DNA of 64,000 bases from contig NZ_JALIGE010000075.1 of the NCBI RefSeq assembly GCF_024764835.1, positions 426,254 to 490,253 of the forward strand, given 5' to 3'. This document shows, one piece after another, positions 35,571 to 43,453 of the stretch. Each line of letters starts with the position of its first letter. Position 1 is the first letter of the stretch. The translations under genes and the position numbers were made by a program. This stretch comes from Scandinavium hiltneri. GTDB lineage: Bacteria > Pseudomonadota > Gammaproteobacteria > Enterobacterales > Enterobacteriaceae. The notes beneath the pieces are model-generated. The model had not been told where the DNA came from. It searched no databases and saw only the letters and a program-made list of their open reading frames with translations.

Positions 35571-35952
35571 TACAAGACCTCCGAAAGGAAACGCTGTAAA
35601 CGAAGTGACTGAGGACGCTCAAAAATACGCTCCGGTGGGCCGCTTTCGACGATCTCACCTTCATCCATAAAGACCACCTGATCCGCAACCTTACGGGCAA
35701 AACTCATTTCATGCGTCACAACAACCATGGTCATGCCCCGACGGCAAAGATCGGCCATCAATGTCAGCACACCTTTTACCAGTTCGGGATCCAGTGCCGA
35801 GGTCGCCTCATCAAACAGCATGACTTCCGGATCCATTGCCAGAGCTCGGGCGATGGCGACGCGTTGTTGCTGACCGCCGGAGAGATCCCGCGGCCGGTGG
35901 TCGGCCCGCTGACCCAGACCAACCTCTTCAGCCGTTTGAATTGAGCATGATT
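35570..35952 (-). pseudogene. Amino-acid ABC transporter ATPase, 3' remnant
   Basis: C-terminal half of a GlnQ/HisP-type polar amino-acid ATPase. It keeps the signature LSGGQQQRVAIARALA, Walker B EVMLFDEATSALDPE and the switch His in VVVTHEMSFARKVADQ, and ends with the usual QRFLSEVL-like tail. The frame can be followed upstream to about 35952, where an in-frame TAA and unrelated sequence appear. About 130 residues with Walker A are therefore missing. The break lies only some 15 bases before the DUF1177 start, marking a recombination junction. Confidence 0.85.
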
Positions 35953-35968
35953 AAAGGAGTTAATTAAC

Positions 35969-36919
35969 ATGTCATCAAAATTTGTCAGCATTATTTATGA
36001 GCTTCTGGATGATCCAAGGATCAATGGCCAGAAAGTGGTTGATGAACTGACTGCTCTGGGGGCAACGGAAGCGACGATTACTACCACGCCTGTTAATTAT
36101 GAAGCACCAGAAGACATCACTCAGGTTTGTGATTTCATTAAGGTTGTGATTAAAGGAAGCAACGGCAAATCTGCGGGCGGTGAAACACCTGCGCCGACTA
36201 TGGGTATTATCGGCCGACTGGGGGCGCAGCAAGCTCAGCCTGACCGAATCGGCATTGTGTCGGATTCTGACGGTTCTATTGTTGCACTGGCGACAGCCAT
36301 GAAGTTGCTGGATATGTCCGCGAAAGGGGCGCAGCTTGAAGGGGATGTCATTATTACCACCCATATTGCGACCCACGTTTCCATCACGCCTCATGATCCT
36401 GTTGATTTTATGGGCATGCCGGTTTCATCTGGCACCATGAATGAAAATGAAGTGGATGATGCGATGGACGCAATTCTGTCGGTGGATACCTCGAAAGGTA
36501 ACAGCATTATTAAACATCGTGGCATTGCGATTTCCGCTACGGCAAAGGAAGGCTATATTTTACGCGTATCGCCAGATCTGGTGACCTTAATGGAATATGC
36601 GACTGGCAGACCAGCAAAAACATTCCCGATCACTACTCAGGACATCACGCCATATGATAATGGCGTTTATCATTTTAACTCTATTATGCAACCCCATGTG
36701 GCGACCACTGCACCGGTTGTGGGGCTGGCGATCACTGCAAAAACAGTGGTTCCGGGCAGCGAAACGGGCGCCAGCTATGAAAGCGAACTGGTGGATGCCA
36801 CGGTCTTTGCCGTAGAGGTAGCGAAACAGTTCACCTGGCAAAAAACATCGTTTTACAATGCCGATGAATACCAGAAATTGCTTGATATGTATGGCAGTCT
36901 GGCCTTCTTACAAAAATAA
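35969..36919 (+). CDS. DUF1177-family protein
   Basis: A 316-residue soluble protein of the DUF1177 family. Family members are usually encoded beside OPT-type transporters, DUF917 proteins and AroM-like proteins; all but AroM are present a few kilobases away. Recognisable blocks are LLDDPRINGQKVVDEL (about 8-23), IGIVSDSDGSIVALATAMKLLDM (about 91-113) and TTHIATHVSITPHDPVDFMGMPV (about 130-152), the last rich in His/Asp and possibly metal-binding. Start: TAAAGGAGTTAATTAAC before the ATG. No biochemical function is established. The gene begins immediately after the truncated ABC ATPase, so its native promoter may be lost. Confidence 0.85.
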   Translation: MSSKFVSIIYELLDDPRINGQKVVDELTALGATEATITTTPVNYEAPEDITQVCDFIKVVIKGSNGKSAGGETPAPTMGIIGRLGAQQAQPDRIGIVSDSDGSIVALATAMKLLDMSAKGAQLEGDVIITTHIATHVSITPHDPVDFMGMPVSSGTMNENEVDDAMDAILSVDTSKGNSIIKHRGIAISATAKEGYILRVSPDLVTLMEYATGRPAKTFPITTQDITPYDNGVYHFNSIMQPHVATTAPVVGLAITAKTVVPGSETGASYESELVDATVFAVEVAKQFTWQKTSFYNADEYQKLLDMYGSLAFLQK

Positions 36920-36926
36920 TGGATTT

Positions 36927-36961
36927 CATCACGGGTAGCCTATTATTTGCTACCTGTGATG
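36927..36961. terminator. Hairpin after DUF1177 gene
   Basis: CATCACGGGTAGC (36927-36939) pairs with GCTACCTGTGATG (36949-36961), one G-T pair, 9-base loop, 8 bases after the DUF1177 stop and before the convergent DUF1796 gene. No strong T-run on either side. Confidence 0.6.
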
Positions 36962-36989
36962 GTGAACGGCATCTCTGCAGATAATCAAT

Positions 36990-37781
36990 CTACGACATCA
37001 GGTTTACGTTATTCTGTTTATCAACGATATTGAACATTTGTTCAAAAAGGGTATCATCTTTTTTTGCCCAAAAGGTTTCAAGATTATCACCTCCCCAAGT
37101 TTCATGAGTATGGCACACAAACTCAAGTAAACCTGTATCATATGAAGTGAAATCTATAAATTTATCAGCCTTGTTATCTATTATGTTTTGATAAAAAAGT
37201 ATCATTTTACATTGGCATTTTTTTATATTGTATAATGCCAGAAACTCATTGAGGTAACTCTTCAATAAAGAGATGTCAGACTTATCCGTTATTCTGTGAT
37301 GGTATAAAAATACAAAATTTTTCATTCCGCGATATTTTAACTGACGCGCAATACGTCGACTGAATGCACGATTGTCTTCTTTCACATTGAGTGGGTCGTG
37401 ATGTGAGAATTCAAAGCCAAGCATATGGCGTGGGCTATAATTTCCTATGCAACTGTTATAATATGTGGATCGAACAACTGAATGCTGTCCATCCGGAAAG
37501 TGTTTTAAATTATCTTTCTTTAGAAGGTTTAGGTAGTTATCTCGCTCCATCTGGAGAATGTATTCAATGTTGGAACGCCCGGATGAAAATACTGAACTGA
37601 AGGATTTTTTATTATGTCTACGCAGAATATCGTCAGCAAGACAGTTTTCACCGAGTGAAATCCATATAACATCCGTTTTAAAATTACGCCTGTTTTTCCA
37701 TTTTTTATTTATATTAGTAAAGGTTCGTTTGATTGAACGAAGATTGTTTTTAATTTGTTGCTTTATTGCCTGACTTTGCAT
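36990..37781 (-). CDS. DUF1796 putative papain-like cysteine peptidase
   Basis: A 263-residue AT-rich gene product of the DUF1796 family, proposed to be papain-like cysteine peptidases. The family start motif ISLGENCLADDILRRH (about 41-56) holds the candidate nucleophile Cys47; later His-rich segments (FEFSHHDPLN; VFLYHHR) could supply the His. The N-terminus is basic. The ATG at 37781 is chosen over 37790 because AAGGA lies 9 bases upstream of it. No partner gene is adjacent: it is flanked by a convergent DUF1177 gene and by IS remnants. Low GC and isolation point to acquisition. Substrate and biological role unknown. Confidence 0.72.
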   Translation of the reverse strand: MQSQAIKQQIKNNLRSIKRTFTNINKKWKNRRNFKTDVIWISLGENCLADDILRRHNKKSFSSVFSSGRSNIEYILQMERDNYLNLLKKDNLKHFPDGQHSVVRSTYYNSCIGNYSPRHMLGFEFSHHDPLNVKEDNRAFSRRIARQLKYRGMKNFVFLYHHRITDKSDISLLKSYLNEFLALYNIKKCQCKMILFYQNIIDNKADKFIDFTSYDTGLLEFVCHTHETWGGDNLETFWAKKDDTLFEQMFNIVDKQNNVNLMS

Positions 37782-37942
37782 CAGTAACATTCCTTCCCAT
37801 ATAGTATGAAATTAAGGTGGTTTTTATAATTTAATAACCATATCCTGAGTCCAGGACTCATATAATGCAATGGGAGTATAACCACAAAGCTGCTTTGAGG
37901 GATCATCGGGAATATCTTAAAACAAGACTAATTTGAGATATT
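37782..37942. other. AT-rich leader of DUF1796 gene
   Basis: No gene seen. It contains a perfect palindrome TGAGTCCAGGACTCA at 37846-37860 about 65 bases upstream of the DUF1796 start, a possible regulator site or a scar. Confidence 0.35.
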
Positions 37943-38065
37943 TCACAATTCTGGGTGGGTGATGTCGTTATCCACGATAATCGTGACAGTTTTTGCCCGT
38001 CGATATGGGGCTTTCAGGTGCTTCAGCAGGCTGAGGAACAGCGTTGAACTGTTGCTGTTGCGTCA
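37943..38065 (-). pseudogene. IS630-family transposase remnant
   Basis: Reading the minus strand, a short frame gives STLFLSLLKHLKAPYRRAKT followed by VTIIVDNDI and ends at a TGA at 37943. This is the internal DDE-region stretch of IS630-type transposases (FxxLLxxLKAxYRRAxTIxxIVDNYIIH). Only about 40 codons remain, without either end of the element. Confidence 0.65.
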
Positions 38066-38068
38066 TCT

Positions 38069-38310
38069 GGAAATGCCTCTAATTACTTGAATTGATATAT
38101 GATAGCCGCTTTTGAGGTGTTTTCATGGCCAGCGTTACTGTTCATTGCCCCCGCTGTCAGTCTGCTCAGGTTTACCGTCACGGACAGAACCCTAAAGGCC
38201 GTGACTGCCACCGCGTATTTTTGCTTACCTATGCCTATGAAGCCCGTAAGCCGGGTGTCAAAGAGAAAATCACCACCGCTTTCCGAATGCAATCGGAGTC
38301 TACCCACAGG
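38069..38310 (+). mobile_element. IS1-family remnant with truncated insA
   Basis: Left end and insA start of an IS1-group element: GGAAATGCCTCTAATTAC, a GATATATGATAG promoter-like stretch, TTTTGAGGTGTTTTC, then an ATG at 38125 beginning MASVTVHCPRCQSAQVYRHG. Compared with intact members, about six residues in the zinc-finger region (after NPKG) are missing and the frame loses similarity after about residue 50. No insB or right end follows, so it is inactive. Confidence 0.7.
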
Positions 38311-38644
38311 CACACACAACTGTGTATCCTCAATATGCTACCAATAGTTACCGCTAGTGGTGGTTCGCTTTGCCTTTCAGGGTTGGATTTAAGAGAAATA
38401 TAGGGCAGGATCATCTACCAGAGCAGGGTAGTCCATATTCCGGAGTCCTGATTTTGTGATCCTCTACAAGGATGTGGCATACCGTCGCGGTATATTGAAA
38501 TATTCCGCGACGTCCGGAAGCTCTGTAAATGCGGGTGGGATGTTAGGCGAAATTATATAAGAAGGCGTGTGTCGATGTCGTAATACGGCTATTTCAGTCC
38601 AGTCAAAAACGGAGATAATCTGTATAAGCGTCACGCTATACAAC
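38311..38644. other. Gene-free interval with repeat copy
   Basis: No supported coding region. It holds the first copy of a 26-base repeat (38399-38424) and several short symmetric stretches (e.g. CGTCGCGGTATATTGAAATATTCCGCGACG near 38483-38512, arms CGTCGCGG/CCGCGACG-like). Likely insertion-sequence debris. Confidence 0.4.
38399..38424 (+). repeat. 26-base direct repeat, copy A
   Basis: Matches 44364-44389 in 23 of 26 positions in the same orientation (core TATAGGGCAGGA, then TCTACC, then GAGC). The two copies bracket the RIO kinase, IclR, OPT, DUF917 and outer-membrane genes. Could be ends of a lost element or debris of one IS type. Confidence 0.55.
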
Positions 38645-38676
38645 AACGTCCGCATCACTTTCGTGATGCGGACGTT
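38645..38676. terminator. Strong hairpin downstream of the RIO kinase gene
   Basis: Perfect 14-base inverted repeat AACGTCCGCATCAC / GTGATGCGGACGTT with a TTTC loop, 44 bases past the RIO kinase stop on the minus strand. Only a short T-rich stretch follows, but the stem is strong enough for a terminator. Confidence 0.7.
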
Positions 38677-38720
38677 CCATTCCAACACACTTTTGTCTGA
38701 CCATTGTCTCATTGACATCA

Positions 38721-39581
38721 TTAATCGTATTGCTGGTCACGCTCTTTGGCGGCACGCTTACGATCGTAAAACTCATCTTCAGCAGCAATAATTTCATCAA
38801 CCAGTGAGTCCATATCCACGTCATGATCCTCTTCGACGAACAGGCCGGTCAGTGGCGTTTCTGGTGTTAATTTTCCGTCTTCATATAACGCCCAGATTTC
38901 TTTCGCATAACGTGTTTGCAGTAATTGTGGGTCGAATTGACCGTAGTAGGCGGTGATGTTATTCACATCACGTTCAAACATCGACTCAGCATGATTGTTT
39001 GCGGCAGCATCCACCGCTTGTGGCAAATCGATGATGACCGGCCCGTTTGCATCAAGTAGCACGTTAAATTCCGATAAGTCCCCATGCACCAGGCCTGCAC
39101 ACAGCATGCGCACGATGTTGCGGATCATCGTATCGAAATCAGTAACGGCCATTTCTTCGGTCAAGGTCACATCGCTAAGGCGTGGAGCAACCGCGCCATC
39201 AGCATCAGTTACCAGTTCCATCAATAACACGCCGTCGATACACATATAGGGCTGCGGAACACGCACTCCGGCATCTGCGAGACGGAACAAAGCATCAACC
39301 TCAGCCATTTGCCAGGTCTCTTCCTGCTGCTTGCGCCCGAATCTGGAGCCTTTTTGCATGGCTCGGGTACTACGCGAGTTACGAACTTTTCGACCTTCCT
39401 GATACTGCACTGCCTGCTTAAAACTACGTTGTGCGGCCTCTTTGTAGACTTTTGCACATTGGATTTTGCCACCGCATAAAACAGTGTACACGTCAGCTTC
39501 TTTACCGCTCTTCAGGCGCTGGAGGACAGCGTCAACCGCGCCATCATCGACCAGAGGCTGGATTCTGTTTGGAATTTTCAT
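38721..39581 (-). CDS. RIO-type serine kinase
   Basis: A 286-residue atypical protein kinase of the RIO1-like family found in some bacteria. ATP-binding elements are SGKEADVYT (25-33, flexible loop) and Lys44 in CAKVYK. The catalytic loop is LVHGDLSEFNVLL with D168 and N173, and the metal-binding Asp is D185 in IIDLPQAVD. All catalytic residues are kept, so it should be active. In archaea and eukaryotes RIO kinases/ATPases mature the small ribosomal subunit; the bacterial role is unclear. It is monocistronic with a strong hairpin downstream. No obvious substrate gene adjoins it. Confidence 0.88.
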   Translation of the reverse strand: MKIPNRIQPLVDDGAVDAVLQRLKSGKEADVYTVLCGGKIQCAKVYKEAAQRSFKQAVQYQEGRKVRNSRSTRAMQKGSRFGRKQQEETWQMAEVDALFRLADAGVRVPQPYMCIDGVLLMELVTDADGAVAPRLSDVTLTEEMAVTDFDTMIRNIVRMLCAGLVHGDLSEFNVLLDANGPVIIDLPQAVDAAANNHAESMFERDVNNITAYYGQFDPQLLQTRYAKEIWALYEDGKLTPETPLTGLFVEEDHDVDMDSLVDEIIAAEDEFYDRKRAAKERDQQYD

Positions 39582-39780
39582 GCGGCTTTATACCTTATTT
39601 CTGCGGTATTTCGTACCCACAATCCTGACGTTAACGCGCAAAATTTCTTCAACTTATTGGTAAATAAAAGATATATAAAAGGCCGCATGCTCAGCTGTCA
39701 CTGCGGATTAATCGTTCTGCCTACTGACGAGACATGAATTGTAACCGGCATAAGTAAACCATTAACGGACTGCCCGACCA

Positions 39781-40548
39781 TCAATATTGCGGGAATGAAA
39801 GCCAGAAAGGGTCGCCCAACAGTTTCCCTAGCCGGAGCGCAGCGTCACGCACCGCGCCTCCCCAACAAGCAATCAACTCATCACTCAATTCCTCACGGGG
39901 GATTGCCAGACCAAAGCCGTAACGTTGTCCGCTATTTGGATCGCACACTGCGGCGGAGATCCCCGCGATACCCTGGACATACTCTCCACGCGAAAGCGCC
40001 CAGCCCGTCTTTTTGATCTCTGTGATACGGATATGCACTTCTTCCAGCGATTGTGGTTCATTCCCCAAACGCTGCGTAAAGTGGCCTGGCAACAGGGTGG
40101 CCAGTTCATCTTCAGGCAGAGTGGCCAGTAGCGCACGCCCCGCGGCACTCGCCCAGGCCGGAGCCCGTGTTCCTGGAGGGGTATAAACCTGCAATGTGCG
40201 CGTGCCGGTGCGCATATTGATCACGATAACATCGGTACCATCGAGCACGTTGAGATAGCCGGTATAACCGGAACCACCCACCAGCGATTCCAGCTCTTCC
40301 TCCACCAGGGAGGAGGCGGTATGTGAGGCACGGAACTGCCACGAGGCTTCCATGATCACTGAACCTGGGCGATAAGCCCGTGTCGTCAAATCCCGCTCCA
40401 GAAAACCATACTGCGCCATGGAACTGAGTGTGCGGGAGGCTGAACTTTTCGCCAGACCTAACTCATTTGTGACATCAGTTACCGTGACGCTTCTTTGCAA
40501 CCGGGCAATTAGTTGCAGAACATCTCTTGCATTCGCCAACGTGCTCAT
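39781..40548 (-). CDS. IclR-family transcriptional regulator
   Basis: A 255-residue IclR-type regulator: N-terminal winged helix (ARDVLQLIARLQRSVTVTDVTNELGLAKSSASRTLSSM, 7-45) and a C-terminal GAF-like effector domain (about 80-250), with the GRALLATLPEDEL and ISAAVCDPNSG blocks typical of the family. It is divergent from the OPT transporter gene with 182 bases between starts, and a palindrome suited to an IclR dimer lies in that gap. The likely job is control of the OPT-DUF917-outer-membrane genes in response to their substrate. Confidence 0.88.
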   Translation of the reverse strand: MSTLANARDVLQLIARLQRSVTVTDVTNELGLAKSSASRTLSSMAQYGFLERDLTTRAYRPGSVIMEASWQFRASHTASSLVEEELESLVGGSGYTGYLNVLDGTDVIVINMRTGTRTLQVYTPPGTRAPAWASAAGRALLATLPEDELATLLPGHFTQRLGNEPQSLEEVHIRITEIKKTGWALSRGEYVQGIAGISAAVCDPNSGQRYGFGLAIPREELSDELIACWGGAVRDAALRLGKLLGDPFWLSFPQY

Positions 40549-40643
40549 CGCTTTCCTTTCATCGGGCCATGCCTACTTGCATTTAGTGTGCTTGACAATG
40601 TAACAGAAGGGCAACATATTATTTATCCAAATATAAGAACATA

Positions 40644-40660
40644 GTTCCATATAATGGAAC
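40644..40660. promoter_or_regulatory. Candidate IclR operator
   Basis: Perfect palindrome GTTCCAT-ATA-ATGGAAC in the iclR/OPT intergenic region. GTTCC/GGAAC half-sites with short spacers are common for IclR-family regulators. It lies 71-87 bases upstream of the OPT start and 96-112 bases upstream of the regulator start, so it could control both. Confidence 0.6.
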
Positions 40661-40730
40661 AACCTCACAACAACAAACACGCTTGCAGGGATAATGTCGA
40701 TTTTTACCTGCTTGCCGGAGCAACACGACA

Positions 40731-42329
40731 ATGACCCACCCAATGATCTCTCCAACGAAAGAGAGTGGTGCGGAGGAGCTTCCCTGCGCCCATCCCAGAG
40801 CACTGGCACCGACGAATCTGATCCTGGTCGTGATCCTCAGCATCTTTGGGGCGGTGATCGGAATACAGATGCTGGCAAGTCTGGGTATCACGCCCAGTAC
40901 ATCTCTGATTGGTGCGCTGGCTGCGATGTCACTCTCCCGACTACCGCTGCGCCTGTTCCGTGGTTTCCGTTCTGTGCATGTGCAAAACCTGGCGCAAACC
41001 AGTATCTCTTCAGCCACTTTTAGTGCGGCCAACAGCTTGTTTCTGCCCATTGGTATCCCATGGTTGTTTGGTTTGCCTGAGATGGTGACGCCGATGCTCC
41101 TGGGGATTAGCCTGGCGATGCTGCTGGACGCCTGGCTGCTTTACCGGATGTATGACACGCCCGCTTTTCCGGCCAGCAACCCCTGGCCGCCCGGAGTGGC
41201 CGCAGCAGAAGCCATTCGGGCAGGTGATGAAGGCGGAAAACAGGCGTGGACTCTGCTGGGCGGGTTAGCCACCGGTGCTGCTGGCGCACTTTTCCATTTA
41301 CCGATGTCGGCATTTGGTGTGGCGCTGATTGGCGGTTTCGGCGCGATGGTTGCCTTCGGCGCTGGCTTACTGACCCGTGGATATTCCCTGACCTGCTTTG
41401 GGGTGGATATTGAAAGCCTCTATTTACCTCATGGCATGATGATTGGTGCGGGCCTGGTGGCGTTATTGCAAGTCTCAAAGATCGTTCTGAGCAAGAAGAA
41501 AAGTCGTTCAGATAATGGTCAGGTCCGGTTGGGTCAGGCGCTGCGTCTTGGCGGGATAGGCTATTTGCTGATCATGATCTTACTGACATTCAGTACCGGC
41601 TTGTATATGCATATGAGCGTGACCATGCTGCTGTGCTTTGTGATTTATGGCGCTGCTGTGGCCTTCGTTCATGAGCTTATTGTCGGGATTGCGGCTATGC
41701 ACTCCGGCTGGTTTCCGGCGTTTGCTGTGGCGCTGATCACTTTGCTTATCGGGATGTTAATTGGCTTTCCGCCACAGGCGCTGGTCGTTCTGGCGGGTTT
41801 CTCTACTGCCACGGGACCGGCCTTTGCTGATATGGGATTCGATCTGAAAGCGGGCACTATCCTGCGGACCGGAAGCAGTCCGCAGTTTGAGCAGGCAGGC
41901 CGACGGGAACAGTTGCTTGCCGCGATGATTGGCTTCGGTGTCGCCATTGTTGTGGTGGCCATCAGTCACCGCCTCTACTTCAATAACCATCAATTCGCCC
42001 CGATTGACGCCGCCTATGTTGCGACGATCAAAGCAGGTATCTCCACCAATGTTGCTCATCAACTGATGCTATGGGCCATTCCTGGGGCTCTGCTGCAATT
42101 TTTAGGCGGTTCCCGACGCCAGCTTGGGGTGCTTTTTGCCACTGGCTTGCTGATCGCCAGTCCACTGGCGGGCTGGATGGTCGCACTAGGGATACTGCTA
42201 CGTGTGGTGGTAGCCCGGTGCCTAAAACCGGAACAACGTGAAGGACTTGAAGTCTTTGCCGGTGGTGTTATCGCCGGCGATGCCCTGCTCAGTTTCTTCA
42301 GTAGCGCCGTAGGTGCGTTGCGTAAATAG
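40731..42329 (+). CDS. OPT-family transporter
   Basis: A 532-residue polytopic inner-membrane protein of the oligopeptide transporter (OPT) superfamily, with roughly 12-14 hydrophobic helices and an amphipathic start. Characteristic stretches are SATFSAANSLFLPIGIPWLFGLPE (about 97-120) and the NPWPPGVAAAEAIRAGDEGGK segment (about 148-168), the NPG/NPWP-like motif of OPT proteins that move peptides, amino-acid derivatives or metal chelates. It is the first gene of a three-gene plus-strand operon (OPT, DUF917, outer-membrane protein). The ATG has GGAG 10 bases upstream. The substrate is unknown. Confidence 0.85.
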   Translation: MTHPMISPTKESGAEELPCAHPRALAPTNLILVVILSIFGAVIGIQMLASLGITPSTSLIGALAAMSLSRLPLRLFRGFRSVHVQNLAQTSISSATFSAANSLFLPIGIPWLFGLPEMVTPMLLGISLAMLLDAWLLYRMYDTPAFPASNPWPPGVAAAEAIRAGDEGGKQAWTLLGGLATGAAGALFHLPMSAFGVALIGGFGAMVAFGAGLLTRGYSLTCFGVDIESLYLPHGMMIGAGLVALLQVSKIVLSKKKSRSDNGQVRLGQALRLGGIGYLLIMILLTFSTGLYMHMSVTMLLCFVIYGAAVAFVHELIVGIAAMHSGWFPAFAVALITLLIGMLIGFPPQALVVLAGFSTATGPAFADMGFDLKAGTILRTGSSPQFEQAGRREQLLAAMIGFGVAIVVVAISHRLYFNNHQFAPIDAAYVATIKAGISTNVAHQLMLWAIPGALLQFLGGSRRQLGVLFATGLLIASPLAGWMVALGILLRVVVARCLKPEQREGLEVFAGGVIAGDALLSFFSSAVGALRK

Positions 42330-42356
42330 CCCTTTAGCTGACAAGAGACCTCTTAT

Positions 42357-43415
42357 ATGAAACGTAAAATAACAACAGATGATATTCAGGCCGCTGTCTA
42401 TGGTGGGGCTATCCTCGGCGGAGGTGGTGGTGGATTGATCGCTGCCGGAGAAAAAGCCGCGACATTTGCGCTGGCGGTAGGAGAGGTATCGTTGTGGAGT
42501 ACTGACGAATTCTCACCTGACAACCTGACTGCGACCGTTGCGCTTGTCGGCGCGCCTGCAGCGCCCAATCCCTGCCTTAAACCGGTTCATTTGATCCGTA
42601 CCATCGAACTCCTGCGTGAGGCGTTGCCTAAAAATCAACAACTGGTCGCCCTGAACACCAATGAAAACGGCGCGGAAACAACCTCTAATGGCTGGTTTCA
42701 TGCCGCGATGTGCGGTTTACCGGTTATAGATTTGGCATGCAACGGTCGGGCGCACCCTAGCGGCATGATGGGCTCTCTTGGACTGCATCGCGAAGAAGGC
42801 TATCGCTCTGTTCAGGCCTGGGCAGGTGGCGATGCTGATCATTACGTAGAAGGGATGGCACAGGGCGGCCTTGAACAAGCTTCCGGCGTGGTGCGTCGTG
42901 CGTCCGTTGAAGCCGGGGGTATAGTTGCTGTCGCGCGTAATCCTGTCACGGTTGACTATGCCAGTCGCCACGGTGCGCCCGGCGCGATTAGCCAGGCAAT
43001 CAAACTGGGGCATGCCTGGTTGGATAGCGGTTATGACGGCGCGGTGCGCTTTTTACAGGGGCGAGAAATTGCGCGTGGGACGGTCAGTCAGTATCGCTGT
43101 GAACAGCAGGGCGGCCTGGATCTCGGCTGTGTTGTATTAAATGACACTGCAAAAACAAGCCTGAGTTTTGTTAATGAATACATGACATTAGAGCAAGATA
43201 ATCAAACCATTGCCTGTTTCCCTGATCTGCTCATGACATTCAGCGATGAGGGTAAACCTTTGGTTTCTGCCCATGTGCGCGAAGGGATGGAGATCCGTGT
43301 GGTGCGTGTGCCTGCGCAAAATCTGTTGCTCTCCCGCACGATGTTTATGCCTGAACTCTACCGTCCCTTCGAAGAGATGCTGGGTCGCAAATTTGCGCCT
43401 GACTCTGCGGTGTAA
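42357..43415 (+). CDS. DUF917-family protein
   Basis: A 352-residue protein of the DUF917 family, often annotated as hydantoinase/oxoprolinase-associated or S-methyl-thiohydantoin-desulfurase-like. The N-terminal ILGGGGGGLIAAG glycine loop (about 19-31) is the family hallmark; GAPAAPNP and ALNTNENGAETTSNGW follow. It lies 27 bases after the OPT gene. With DUF1177 and OPT it forms a recurring but uncharacterised module, probably for uptake and processing of a small amide or peptide-like compound. That role is inference from gene context only. Confidence 0.85.
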   Translation: MKRKITTDDIQAAVYGGAILGGGGGGLIAAGEKAATFALAVGEVSLWSTDEFSPDNLTATVALVGAPAAPNPCLKPVHLIRTIELLREALPKNQQLVALNTNENGAETTSNGWFHAAMCGLPVIDLACNGRAHPSGMMGSLGLHREEGYRSVQAWAGGDADHYVEGMAQGGLEQASGVVRRASVEAGGIVAVARNPVTVDYASRHGAPGAISQAIKLGHAWLDSGYDGAVRFLQGREIARGTVSQYRCEQQGGLDLGCVVLNDTAKTSLSFVNEYMTLEQDNQTIACFPDLLMTFSDEGKPLVSAHVREGMEIRVVRVPAQNLLLSRTMFMPELYRPFEEMLGRKFAPDSAV

Positions 43416-43453
43416 CACTAAAAATTAAAAGATCAGTACTAAAAGGAAATCCG

